A stretch of DNA of 64,000 bases from Adiantum capillus-veneris (GCA_014529385.2 CM043967.1:11794001-11858000), one strand, 5' to 3'; positions 45,077-56,133 are shown, counted from the stretch's first letter. Program-made: numbers and translations. Notes: a model not told the origin generated them from the letters alone.

Positions 45077-46644
45077 TGAAACCGGCCCGTAGGGCGGTAG
45101 ACGTTGGCTTTCACCCGAAATTCTTTACTTTAGACACACACACAGAGCACTTTGCAAAGGTAACATGTAACGAGGATTAACACCTAAGTACACACACGGC
45201 TCGGGAGCTAGAATGCTCCGAGCAGACACCGACAACCTGTAGGCCCCAAAATTGGCGCCCCTTTCGGTATTTCTTTATTCTTTAACAGAGGGAATAAAAC
45301 TTGTGATCTCCTACAAGCTGCCCCGCACAATCTAGGCTAAGAAACACCTGTTCTGGCCCGATTTCGGTGGCATAACTGTACTAGGACACTTCACAGTCAG
45401 TATCCCCACACAATAGGTGACTTTCCCGACGCATACGGACACCTTGCAAAACCTAGCGAGAATCTGCAGCACGCTGAATTCTCTGTTTTCTGCCCCAAAA
45501 ATGCACCAGTTCACCTGTACAGCGGTCCCCTTGCATCCCCGAACCTACTGGGGGTATTAGGGTCCGTTTAGGGCCGAAACCCTAAACCTGCAAAAATACA
45601 CAGCAGGCTGTAATTCCCTGTTTTGGGCTCCATTTCGCGTGCCGGTCGCATCTGTAGCAAGACCTCGAGCTCCCGCACCTGTAGGGCTACTTGCCCTTTG
45701 AATCGGACGAGATTTCTGGTGTGAAACCTCTCTGAATTCACCTGTACCAGCGGGGATTAGCCGCTAGCTAATCCAATACCTGTGCAAGAGGCTCTTGCCT
45801 CGGCAATCACGCATGAACCCACATAACTGTACATTGGTCAAATGAAAAGCCCACTAGTGGGGCATAACATACTGCTCGTAGGGGAGAGAGAGGGCAGTGC
45901 GTAGCGTGCAGGGCATCACTCCTGGCACCGTACTGTACATAAGAGGGAAAGGAAGCACTCCATAGCTCTTAACCTGTGAACAGAGACTTGCAAATGAGCC
46001 TCCCTTCTCCAATTCAGCGCCAACTCCTCCTTGCATTGGAAAGTGCACAAAAATGTGACACTTGGCGCATTTCAGCATTTTCCCATTTCGGGTTCGCCGC
46101 TTAAAAATATCCTGACCGGTTGCCCAGTTGACTTCGCGGCAGAGTTGTAAAATGTTCCCCTAGTCATACCGAAGGTAATGACGCGAACACATTTCTCGGC
46201 CCAAAATAGCAGTTCCCTAAATTTTAGGAGATGCTTCCGTTGGGCTTCCACTGGTCTTCTGACCATCTATCCTCATTGGGACCGCATCCAAAAATGCAAT
46301 GTGGCCCAACTATCGGATACTTTCTGTTGGCAGTCACATCTTGACTTTAGGCCTTTATTGAGTTCACTTCCTAGTATCCACCAACTTGCTAAGTGCGACG
46401 GGGGGACCTATATGATCTTGCCCTGAGCCTAGACATCCTCTTACCATACGAATTCCAGTGCCGACCACTACCCATCTGCGGGTGAAACTACCGTTCACAT
46501 TGGCCATACAATGTCCGACCGTTTGCTACTTCAAGACGAGGGTCTCAAAAATAAAACAAAACCCATTGGAAAGAAACCAACAACTAAAGTTAGCAGTTGC
46601 CACGTCCTCGTGACATAGTTAACAGTTGCCACGTCCCCGTGACA
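45077..46644 (-). repeat. Gypsy G 5' LTR
   Basis: Pairs with 36419-37972; same start, end and internal blocks, including the telo-box near 45578 and the CCTTTCGGTATTTCTTTA block near 45260. Confidence 0.93.
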
Positions 46645-46945
46645 TCGTCGGCAAGTCCAAGCATTGTAGAGATTTGTGCAATCGTAAGTAGACCGCTCTC
46701 GCCATAGAGAGTGGGGCCTTCGGAGGAGGGTTTTACGTCGTCTCTAGTGTCGTATTCTCTTCTGTATCTCTCAGTCTCATACACTTTCACGCACAGTGTC
46801 CATTCACTTTGTTTGTGTTCATTGCACTCTCTCATTAAGAATGGAAGGCTCTCCCTTCCATAAGAACAAAAGGAACCTTGAGCACAGTTCGGAGCACTCA
46901 TCTTGAACAAAGTTCAAACATTCATTCCGCTACACCTTACATCTG

Positions 46946-47126
46946 CGCGTGCCAAAATGCCCGAGTGAGCATCCAAGATTCATATTTAAAGGCACTTGGC
47001 CTAAAACATCGAGCATGAAAAGCTATGTCCTCCAAAAGCATCAGGTTCCAAAAGCTTGCACCCTATTTCCGTAAATTATGGTAGATCCGTACAGTTGCCA
47101 CGTCAGCAATGTTTCCACGTCACCAA
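46946..47126 (-). repeat. Gypsy W 5' LTR, last piece
   Basis: Contains TTCATATTTAAAGGCACTTG, matching 50815-50835, and ends GTTATGACA. It completes the W LTR after the X solo LTR. Confidence 0.55.
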
Positions 47127-47445
47127 GTTATGACAATGATCCTCTCCCAATTCATCAGAATAAGGCTTTCCCTGGTTGGAATCTCCGTTGCTTCTCTTTG
47201 TTTCTCCGATGGAACTCAAGTGCTTTTCATCCCCTCGTATAATTAAAGTAGGTCACATGAGTTCCGTTGTGTCGGATTCACTGCTGAAACCCATGTGTGC
47301 TGCAAAAAATTGGTTCGGATCCTCCGTAGGATAAGAATCATCTGGTCTCAAATACCACTATAAAGAGCTTGGACACCCAAGTGACAAATCAATAGCAACA
47401 CAAGAACACAAACTACAACAAACTGAACTAAATAGAGAGAGAAGA
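47127..47445 (-). mobile_element. Fragment of another minus-strand Gypsy (gag start, primer site, LTR edge)
   Basis: The minus strand has an iMet-like primer site TGGTATTTGAGAC at about 47346-47358 and an LTR edge beginning ACTATAAAGAGC, cut at about 47445. About 220 bp of internal leader or gag start lies left of it. It is too short for a family assignment. Confidence 0.45.
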
Positions 47446-47446
47446 G

Positions 47447-49094
47447 GTGCCCTACGAAATGCACAGGAAAGGGATTAAGCGCTCGCTGTTCTACTTCTTG
47501 TCACAGAAGCAGCTATCGGAAAAGCAGATGCAGTGGGCGAACATCTTGTCACAGTTTCACTTCCAGATTGTCCATGTGCAGGAACAGAAGAATTTGGTGC
47601 CAGATGCTTTGTCTCGGAGGCTGTTGGTTCTGGCTATTTCCGTAATTCATCATAGGAGCTTCGAGGATATGGTCGATCAGTATGCCACAGATACGAATTT
47701 TGCAGACGTTTTCACACGGATACGGGATGGGGAGACAGTAGCGGGATATTCCATTTGGGATGGCTACTTGATGAGAAAAACCATGTTGTGTGTTACACAG
47801 CCGTTGAGGGAAAAGGTTATGACCGAATGCCACTGTCCGCCTTTTACAGGTCACTGCGGCATTGCTACCACGTTGAAAGGGGTAAGAGATACTTCTCTTG
47901 GCCGAGACTCAAGAAGGATGTGGACAAGTTTGTGCGCAGTTGCTTGGTATGCCAAAAGGTCAAGTTTGACAGGCATAAAGCACAGGGATTGTTACAGCCT
48001 TTGCCCACCCACCCCTGGGAAAGTATTGCCATGGATTTCATTTTTGATCTCTCAAAAACACAGAGTGGTCACGATGGTATCTGGACTGTTATTGACAGAT
48101 TTAGCAGGCAGGCTCATTTCATTCCAGTGAAGAAAGCAGTCAAGCCGGATCACTTAGCGAGATTTTTTGTGGCCTAGATTTTCAGATTACATGGCATGCC
48201 CGAGACGATTGTCTCCGACAGGGACCCCAGATTTACGAGTTTGTTTTGGAAGGCAATTTGGGAGAAAATTGGCACGCGGTTGCAGTTCTCATCATCTTTC
48301 CACCTGAAGACTGACAGGCAATCTGAGATTACCAATTGAGTGGTTTTAGATTTATTGAAGTCTTACATCTCGGATCAGAAGACTCAATGGGAAAAGTATC
48401 TACCTTTGGTGGATTATCCTACAACAACACGATACACTCTTCGACGGGGAAGGCGCCATTTGAGATTATAGAAGGTGCTGCGAAGGTTCCACCCTTCCTA
48501 AGCATGAAAGATAAGATTTTTGAAGCCGATGAGTACACGCGCGACTAGGACACGGCTTTTGCCAAGGTCCGCGAGGCTTTGCAGAAATCTCAGGAAAGAC
48601 AGAAAAAGGCAGCGGATCGCCATCGACGCGAATTGAAATTGAAGGAGGATGATTGGGTGCTCTTACGTTTTGAGAAGGCACACCTGAGAAAGAAAAAGGG
48701 AAAGGAGAGGCTTTTTCCAAAGCTTAGTATGCGATACTACGGACCTTTCCAGATCTCCGAAAAGATCAATGATGTCTCCTTCCAACTGAAACTGCCTGAC
48801 ACTTGGAGGATTCACAATGCATTTCATGTGAGTCTCTTGAAACCTTTTAAAGGTGATGTGCCCGATGATGGGGAGTCTGATGAGCAACCCGAAGTGGAGG
48901 AAAACGAGGAGATCCTTGTTCCTAAACAGATTTTGGCACATAAGGACAGAAAGATTAAGGGTAAAGTACGAAGGCAGTTCTTGGTTAGATTCAAGAACTA
49001 TCCTGCATTGGATGCGAAGTGGATGGAGGAGAAGGACCTTGCAGATACTCCTCAGATTGTGAACCTTTACCTTGAAGCTTTTGGTTTAGCATAG
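47447..49094 (+). pseudogene. Gypsy X internal part: RNase H end, integrase, chromodomain
   Basis: Plus-strand sequence nearly parallel to Gypsy Y in the opposite orientation. It reads LSQKQLSEKQMQWANILSQF, PDALSRR, then integrase RSCLVCQKVKFDRHKAQGLL, IAMDFIFDLSKTQSGHDG with stops and shifts, then [40 protein letters not shown] and [19 protein letters not shown] (chromodomain-like). The stop is at 49092. All of Gag, protease, RT and most of RNase H are missing on the left, where the sequence joins an LTR fragment. Confidence 0.85.
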
Positions 49095-49393
49095 TCTACT
49101 CCAAATGGAACCCGGAACTCAGCTTGGCCGGAGATCTGGTGCAGTGGGGTTGCACAAGAGGAGAGTTACTACTCTTCTTTGTCAACAGATGCCTCGATTT
49201 TAGAATACTAGAGTCATTGATGTCTCTTTGAGATTCAAGGATATTGAGAGCTGACAGTGTTCTACTATATGACTTTATGAAATGGAATTCCCGAATATGA
49301 AACTGATTTGTTCTTGACTTGTTTTTAAGTGCAGCAACTGATAGACGAAATGATTGCAACATTTTGGTCTGAATGATCTCGAATAGACATGGT
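49095..49393 (+). other. 3' noncoding part of Gypsy X
   Basis: Matches the minus strand of 57606-57912 in Gypsy Y. It ends abruptly at the LTR edge with no polypurine tract, unlike Y, which has further sequence and a tract. Confidence 0.65.
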
Positions 49394-50515
49394 TGTGTCA
49401 CGTGACACATCCAACCCTATGTGTCCGTGGACAAGCTACAGCGTGACCAGGGTTCAGTCAGTCAAGTCAGTCTAGAATAGAAAGTGATCTGGCACTTTTG
49501 TGAGTTTGTTCGCAGACCGTGCATGACCACTCACGAATATTAGATGCATATCCTTCGGTTGCACACAGCAGGATCATCACCATTCCCATCAGAATCCATC
49601 AGCGGAATTTTCCAGTGCATTAAACCTATTTTCCCTATTTTTGGCATTTTTCACTTATTTATTAAGTGACTTTTGTTGGGAACTAGGTAGGGCAATTTTG
49701 CTAAGATAATATATAAGCAAATCAGAGTTAGCACTATCTGGCAGAAGAAGAAGGAGAGCAACAGGCACCTAGTGCAACAGGCCCTCTGGAGACCCTTCTC
49801 AGCAAGACGACCCTCCCCATAGCTTTGCGTTTTCAGCCCTAAAAAGCCAGCGTTTTCAGGTCCTTGAACCAGCGTTTTCAGGACCTTGAACCAGCATTTT
49901 CAGCAGTGGTTGCAGCAGCACTATTCAGCAAGGAAAACCCAGCAAACTCAGTGTTTTTCCCACTAGCAACCTAGCGTTTTTAGCAGCCCCAGACCAGCGT
50001 TTTTGTAGCAAAACAGCCAGCCACATAGCGATTTTCAGCAACGATTCCACCTCAGCATGCCAGCGTTTTGCATCAGCAATTTCAGTAGATAGAAGCCCAG
50101 CAGATCCAACGATTCCAAGCAAGAAAGGACAGCCCGACAAGAAGCATTCGAAGCATTCAGTTTTCAGCCATAGTCTCGTCCTCGTGGTCCACACCGTCGA
50201 CCTCGACATAGCCATTAGACTTGCATCAGCATCATTGTACCAGATTGTGCAATCAATAGTAGGCCACTCTCGCCATCCAGAGTGGGGCCTTCGAAGGAAG
50301 GTTTTACAAAGTCTCTGGTGTCGTATTCTCTTCTCTCTCTATCTCTCAGTCTCATTCACCCTCACGCACAGTGTCCATTCACTTTGTTTGTGTCCATTGC
50401 ACTCTCTCATTAAAGAACGGAAGGCTCTCCCTTCCCTAAGAACAAGGAACCTTGAGCACAGTTCAGAGCACTCATCTTGACCAAAGTTCAACGTTCATTT
50501 CCATTGCACCTTACA
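49394..50515 (+). repeat. X-family LTR followed by a primer-like site
   Basis: Starts TGTGTCACGTGACACATCC and ends CACCTTACA; 1122 bp, matching the split solo LTR at 35482-46941. TAGTATCAAAGC at about 50517 resembles a mutated iMet primer site, so this looks like a 5' LTR whose body was lost after about 45 bp. Confidence 0.7.
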
Positions 50516-50562
50516 TTAGTATCAAAGCTTTGGCAGCGTTCTGTATCACTCAAGGAAAGAAT

Positions 50563-51192
50563 TGTCACAAGGCGGGCACCACATGCCAATAGAAAAGAAC
50601 AGACTGAACAGACTTTTAGCACTTCAATAACAACTGAACTGAAAGAGAGAGACGACACGGGACACGGAGCGGCAGAATTCCACCGCAGAGAGTATTGGCC
50701 CCAAAATCTTGGCACCCCTTTCGGTATTTCTTTATATTGCATCAACAGAGTACAAGCCGGTACTCCAGACTCTGCACCTTCTGCAGGAAGCATGCCAGAG
50801 AATGAGCCCTAGCCTCATATTTAAAGGCCCTTGGCTTGAAAAGCAGTTATAGTAAAAAGCCTTTAAAACTCGAAAGCTTCTGTTCCAAAAGCAAAGCCAA
50901 AAAGCTGTCAGCGTAAATCACGAAAATCCGTACAGCCTGCCACGTCATCAACCAGCGCAATTTTCAAAAATCTCCCTGCTGCCCTTAGGGTTAAGGTTAG
51001 GGTTTTTGCAATTTTAGGGTTAGGGTTTCCAGAATTAGGGTTTGCAGCTTTTAGGGTTAGGGTTTCCAGAATTAGGGTTTATAGGTTTTAGGGTTGGGGT
51101 TTCCAAAATTAGGGTTTCAACAGTTAGGGTTTCTGGCAGAAATTAGGGTTAGGGGTTCTGCTCTCGGGCAACCACATCATCACTTTGTGACA
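50563..51192 (-). repeat. W-type LTR, apparently solo
   Basis: Starts TGTCACAAGGCGGG and ends TTTGTGACA. It shares GACTTTTAGCACTTCA, CCTTTCGGTATTTCTTTA (about 50718) and ATTTAAAGGCCCTTGG with the W LTR. Its U3 has about ten TTAGGGTT(T)-like units at 50985-51150. No clear target duplication is visible. Confidence 0.6.
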
Positions 51193-51269
51193 ATTTAGGC
51201 CCCTCGGCCACATTTGTAAGTTGGCTCCATTCTTTAGGCTTTGACACGTCAACAGTTTGTTACATCTCC
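51193..51269. other. Short unassigned spacer between two LTRs
   Basis: 77 bp with no recognised feature. Confidence 0.4.
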
Positions 51270-51642
51270 TGTAACAGACTTCGACACTCCAAGTCAAGAA
51301 TCAACCGCGACAGCACCAAATAACCACTTCAAACAATTCACAAATCACAACAGATTTGCACTGGCCCGGCGGAGTTCCGTGCCTAGAGATATTGGCCCCA
51401 AAGACTGGCGCCCCTTTCGGTATTTCTTTTTGTATTAATCAATTCAAAGTACGAGAGTGTTTCGGGTTTCACTCTCAGACTCTGCGTCCAGATGCTCTGA
51501 GAAGTGAGGCACTCACCACTAATTTAAAGGTTACAAGGGATGCCAAAAGCGGAGCCCCAAAAGCTTAAAAGCAAAACCAGAGTTTTTCTCTCTCTCACAC
51601 AAGCTCTCTCTTGAGCTTTTAATCCAAAAAAAAAGCAATGAT

Positions 51643-51686
<44 letters not shown>

Positions 51687-51943
51687 ATGCTAGCTAGAAA
51701 AAGCAGATAGCATCCCTTGGAAGAGGGAAAAGCAGCCCACCAAATACGGAAATCCGTACACTAGCCCACGTGGCAATTTTTAGGGATTCAGCCAATTAGG
51801 GTTTCAGCCAGCAGTTAGGCTTAGGGTTTCCAGAAATTAGGGTTTGCTGAAAATTAGGGTTTTTGGCAGATTTTAGGGTTTGCAGGAAATTTAGGGTTTT
51901 TGGCAGTTTCTGTTGTCCGTAGCCACGTCATCACTTTGTGACA
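51270..51943 (-). repeat. Gypsy Y 3' LTR
   Basis: Starts TGTAACAGACTTCGACAC, identical in its first 70 bp (two changes) to the 5' LTR stub at 62658. It ends CACTTTGTGACA beside a TTCAAGAGGGGGGTA tract (minus strand). It contains the CCTTTCGGTATTTCTTT block (about 51413), a (CT)n run (51635-51683) and several TTAGGGTTT units (51780-51900). Confidence 0.85.
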
Positions 51944-52219
51944 TACCCCCCTCTTGAAAGCATTGTAATCGACTGTGATTACGCCTGCAAAACCGACAAA
52001 AGCCATAAACCGTCTTAGCAGACACTGACTGTTAGTACCTACGTACTAGGAACACACATCTAGCACATGTACCAAAATCGACAATCACATCACAGGACAT
52101 CACTAGACATCACATGACATTCAACATTCATTCGGATCTTAGAGCATGATTTATCGGCAATGTAGCTAGCAATCACATCTAGGTCCAATCGGGACCTCAT
52201 CGATGTCCGATTGACTAAC
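51944..52219 (-). other. Gypsy Y 3' noncoding sequence, left part
   Basis: Lies between the polypurine tract and the Penelope-like insertion. No gene is seen. It ends GACTAAC (52213-52219), repeated at 57599-57605. Confidence 0.6.
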
Positions 52220-52938
52220 ATATACCTTCATAAGTTCAGAATAGTCTAAACTCACGAATTATAAGAGGGAATAAAGCAATCATAAAACTATAAAAGCAAG
52301 GGACACAAGAAAAGAAAAACAAAAACAAACAAACAAACAAATTAAATCACTTTGTTTGCTACGAAACAAAACTAGATAAAACAAAACATTATTAACTTAA
52401 AAATGTTTTTAGAAAAGGCATATGTAAAATAAGTTGACGCAACTTACTTGGCTTAAAACAAGTACTCAACTTTAAGCAAAAAAAGGATAAGACATCTTCA
52501 AAACTTACTCCTAGAAATCAAACTTCACACAACAACTTCTAGCGGAACACATTTTTAAGTCCTCAAGTAAGCTAAATATGAAATCGAAAAATGAATACTA
52601 CTACAAACCTACGAAGAGCAAAGAACCAAACTTGACAATATGTGATCTCAACTTCACTGCTTGTCCAAACAGAAAGAATAAGATTATCACCTTTATCATG
52701 CATAGCTTGGACAACAGCTATGACATCCCTACTCACGTCGTCAGTGCCCAAGAGTAGGTGCAGGTTTATATAGAGGTCATTCATGCTTTGAACGTACTCT
52801 ACAAAACCAACGAGCTGAGTTTCTATCACCCTCCGGAGGTGATGGGCATACTCAGCCATGATAAAGGCTAGCAATTGTCAAGCTATAGTGAAAATACTAG
52901 AAGCGCTAAAGATCAAAACAACAACATAAGGTGTTATT
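52220..52938 (-). repeat. Penelope-like pseudo-LTR, downstream copy
   Basis: By eye it differs from 56880-57598 at about five single bases over 719 bp, with no length difference (offset 4660). It includes a 100-codon minus-strand frame (52572-52874) of unknown meaning, present identically in both copies apart from one residue. Confidence 0.92.
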
Positions 52939-54298
52939 AAGTCAAACAATAAGTGGGCTTTTTAGCTCCCCACTTCTATTGAATTTACTACTGATTATCT
53001 TGAACATTCCAAAGGAAGAAACACTAAAAATAAACTTACTACGATGCAAAGATGAACGAACTTTTTTCATGATTCTTTTGAATGAGTATCCTTTTTCAAC
53101 TAGTAAAGAAATAAGATGGCAAGATTGAACAACAAAAGTATATTTACTAGAACAAAGACGAGAAAATCTAAATAGTTGAGAGCAAATGACACCGTATTTA
53201 GCTAAAAGAGAAATGTTCGAAGAAATGTGAGGCATACGGATGATTTTTAGATTGGCATATTCTGGTTCAAGGCGCTTATCATAGATATCTACTTCTAATC
53301 CCAAGGGAGTCTGAAAAATCTTAAGGTCTAAAAAGACACAACAATCACTATTTGTGGTACAGTTTAAGTTCACAAAACTCCTTGGGATAAATTCCTCCGC
53401 CTCCAGAACTCGAATTCAAGTACATAAAATCTTGAAAAGAAGGAACGTCAAGGACAAAAAGATCATCTACAAAGCGTCTTACATTGCATAACTTGTGCAA
53501 AAATATTGTGCAAGTGTTAGCAAGGACAAGACGCTCCATAAAATCAAACTCATAAGTAAAAAGATAGAAATTAGCAAGAAAAACAGCACAATTGGTGCCC
53601 ATAGGGATACCAATTGTTTGCTTGAAAAGAGAGTCGCCGATGGTTATATATAAATTGTCCAAAAGAAAATCTAACCAAGATATGATGTCAATGTCATCTA
53701 CAATCCTGGTGAATCTCTTTCTTCCTTTGTCTACATCTACATTCTTACTTTTCAGCCATAAGAAGTCAAAGTTCAAGGCTGACTTTTCTACTAGCAATGC
53801 CTTGTACCTATCCTTCTCAAGCTTGTACGCAAAAACTTTTGAAATAAGAGACTTTACTCTAAATTTAAGGTCCTCCAAATTTAGCTTCGTGTATAGTGTT
53901 GTAAAGTCAAAAGTTTGGAGACATAAAGGAGAAGATTTCTCCTTAAGGCTTCTTGAAGAGTTCAAAAACTTTAAAACGGGAATCACACGTACTGAATCAT
54001 TTAAAATCCAACTTGAATCGGTAGGTACGTACTACGTGTGCTTCCTTTAGCATATTATTCCACAATTCATTTACGCTAGGTAAAATGGCTTTGAAACAAT
54101 AACTAAGCCATTTGGAAACCTCAGTCAAAGAGGTGTACAAGAAGAAGCTATAAATCTAGGCTTTATAGGGTTCTTGTGGAACTTCCAAACAGTATATAAA
54201 AAAGGTAATTTAGGCTCGCACTTGAAACCAAAAGACTTACAAAAGTCTTGATGTTTCAAGATAACCTCTTGCATTGAAAGATCACAATCACTGTAAGT
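52939..54298 (-). pseudogene. Penelope-like reverse transcriptase
   Basis: From right to left: KLPFLYTVWKFHKNPIKPRF then IASS (about 54140-54230), TEVSKWLSYCFKAILPS, SWILNDS, then the frame 53986-53348 with motif A DFTTLYT (residues 27-33), motif B GIPMGTNCAVFLANFYL (126-142) and motif C RFVDDLFVL (171-179). A shift near 53365 leads into FLDLKIF and RMPHISSNISLLAKYG (52942-53373). About 90 residues separate motifs A and B, consistent with an insertion-in-fingers domain. The catalytic Asp pair is intact. Breaks: a TAG at 54299 and shifts near 54120, 54015 and 53365. Confidence 0.88.
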
Positions 54299-55830
54299 CT
54301 AAGAGTTTACTTCACCTAACAAGCATTCTAAATAGAACTTTTTGCACGTAACAACAAAGTTATTAGAGCACTTATCTACATAAGAGATTACAAAATCACG
54401 ATGAAATTTCCTAAGAGCATCACGATCAGAAGAAGATAAGCTATTCCTTCCTAAAGAGACGTTCCGAGAGCAAGATGCTAATTTTAAAGAAGCTTTCTTG
54501 AGGATTACAAACTTCCAATGGGTAAAAATACCTTGAACTCCTAAAGACTCCTCAAACTTTACTACGAAACTAGAAATTCCTTTTTCTATGGCTTTGAGAA
54601 GGCAAGAGTCGTTTGAAGAAGGGAGCCTATATTTAGTACCTCTTGAGAAAAGGTCTTTCAAGGAATCCGAAGGAAGGATAGAACAATCGGCAATAACTAC
54701 ATGACCCAAAGCTCCATTTATGTAAGAAGAAAAGGCAGTTTTACTACAAGGGCAATCAATACTTGAGATTGCTAGCCTCTCTTGCTTTTTAAGATTACCT
54801 CCTATGTCACTATAGTTGAAAGCTTTTGGTCCTAAAGTTTTCACATATTTGAAAGCTACGACAGGATGGTTCCATACCTTTCTCACACAAGGAGGGAGAG
54901 CATCCAAAGCTTCTTGAGATCTCAAAATAGAGCTTAATCCAATCTTGTCTAAGTCAGGGGAGGTAAAGATAGTTATCAACAAATCTCTCTTTCCAACTAA
55001 GGGATTTTTCAGACTAGGACATTTGGACTTCAGAAATTTGTCTAACAGTACTCGAAGTTGAGTACTATGAGACTCTCTTAGCTCCAAATCTTCATAAGAG
55101 TAGTTCTCAAGGGTATACAAGAACTTAAATAAGATCCTTATATTATACCTTTCAAATATTTTATAAGAAAAAGAACCCAATTCCATGGCTCTAGATAGGT
55201 AAATCAATCTCCGTTTGAAATCTCTATAAGCAAAAATTCTATGGTTAGAAGGGTCATCACTCTCAATTCTAGAGATTGAAGCTCTAGGGAGACCTTGTAC
55301 TCTATTAGAAATAGTGTTGTGCAAAACAACTGGATTGATTTCAAGGATAGAAGGCGGATCTGAACGAGAACCTTTAGAAATCCAAGTTCTTTTAAACTGA
55401 CTTGAAGGGAAAACTAACTCGGGTTTGGGATGCCTTCGCCAAAGCATAGGTTTCTTATGGTAAATTGTCTTATTTTTACGTAAAGAAGACTTTCCTTCCA
55501 AGTTGAAACCTTTAGGGAAAAAAGTATGCAAAGTTCTCATCCAAAACAACTCTCGAGGCCACGCTGATTTATAGAACTCTTTAGAGTTTCTAAAATTACC
55601 TTCTATGTGCTCAATGGGAAAACAACGGAAAGACTCAAACCCATGTTTTGCTATTGCCGCATACAAGGGTTTCACACTTTCACGTACGGTGCTCTTACTT
55701 TGAACTTTTCTCGCTTCTCTTACATGTTCCTGAAAACGAACAAAAGCTGTTCGAAAGGTTTGGCCAACATACATCATAGAACTATCGTGAATATTATAAA
55801 TAACATAAATACTTCAGAGGTAAGAACCGG
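54299..55830 (-). pseudogene. Penelope-like GIY-YIG endonuclease and CxC linker
   Basis: The frame 55777-54299 (492 codons) begins inside a GIY-YIG domain. Upstream in the same frame the DNA codes SIYVIYNIHDSS, giving the IY...MYVGQT pair. Then come FVRFQEHVREAR (Arg 14), KHGFESFRCFPIE and WPRELFWMRTLHTFFPKGFN (Glu 76). A linker follows with DCPCSKTAF (CPC at residues 342-344), GALGHVVIADCSIL and RGTKYRLP. The nuclease would nick target DNA for priming. No His/Cys finger is seen in the nuclease. The frame ends at a TAG. Confidence 0.88.
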
Positions 55831-56133
55831 ACTTAGAGGACGATCTACCGCAAGATGTTTTTTCCTTAAACACCTCAAACGATTGAGGGCTTTTATGGAA
55901 GAACTTGTGTAATGAGTACTAACTAAGACATTCTTAAAAAAAACCCAACGAATAGGACCATCACCAAAAACATGCAAAATCTTCAAATTAGACTTAGCTA
56001 AAAACTTAAATCTTTCTTGATACAGATTATGACTACTTCTAGCTATTGAAAAGAAAAAAGGGTCGAAAAGACGTACCTGAGAGTCATCAACATTGCTGGT
56101 TGAAGATGAAGAAGAAGTAAAAGTGTTTTTCAT
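55774..56133 (-). pseudogene. Penelope-like N-terminal extension
   Basis: ATG at 56133 starts MKNTFTSSSSSTSNVDDSQV, followed by NLYQERFKFLAKSNLKILH and RCLRKKHLAVDRPLSPV. It joins the GIY-YIG frame by a one-base shift near 55810. No domain is recognised. Its place just upstream and the shared reading suggest it is the true start of the protein. Confidence 0.6.

Larger units (their letters stand above)
36419..46644 (-). mobile_element. Gypsy element G (chromodomain-bearing), near full-length
   Basis: A 10.2 kb minus-strand element with LTRs 36419-37972 and 45077-46644 and a perfect TSD, TCGTC (36414-36418 and 46645-46649). Order: Gag with knuckle, protease, RT, RNase H, integrase, chromodomain-like end. 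The LTRs are closely similar, with short indels. The coding region has a few shifts plus a solo LTR insertion (38913-40453). It is one of the younger Gypsy copies in the window. Confidence 0.93.
35482..46941 (+). mobile_element. X-family solo LTR, split by Gypsy G
   Basis: Pieces 35482-36418 and 46650-46941 together match the LTR at 49394-50515 along their length (CACGCGACACATCCAACCC at the start; GCACTCTCTCATTAA and CACCTTACA at the end). TCTG occurs just before the start (35478-35481) and just after the end (46942-46945). No internal domain follows, so this is a solo LTR in the W LTR. Many CAGCGTTTT/CTAGCGTTTT phrases lie at 35880-36400. Confidence 0.65.
23230..47126 (-). mobile_element. 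Gypsy element W, old copy carrying several nested insertions
   Basis: A minus-strand Gypsy whose pieces are: 5' LTR (28773-28955, 35441-35481, 46946-47126), iMet-type primer site near 28757, gag (27292-28300), protease (27004-27480), and RT (26724-26960 and 23230-23826). It is interrupted by V, by a LINE, and by an X solo LTR that itself holds Gypsy G. RNase H, integrase and the 3' LTR are lost. Joining across each insertion is supported by matching flanks and short target duplications. Confidence 0.65.

Noticed and set aside
50563-51192. Interstitial telomere
   Set aside because: The TTAGGGTT(T) units are irregular, interspersed with other sequence and confined to the U3 of LTRs.
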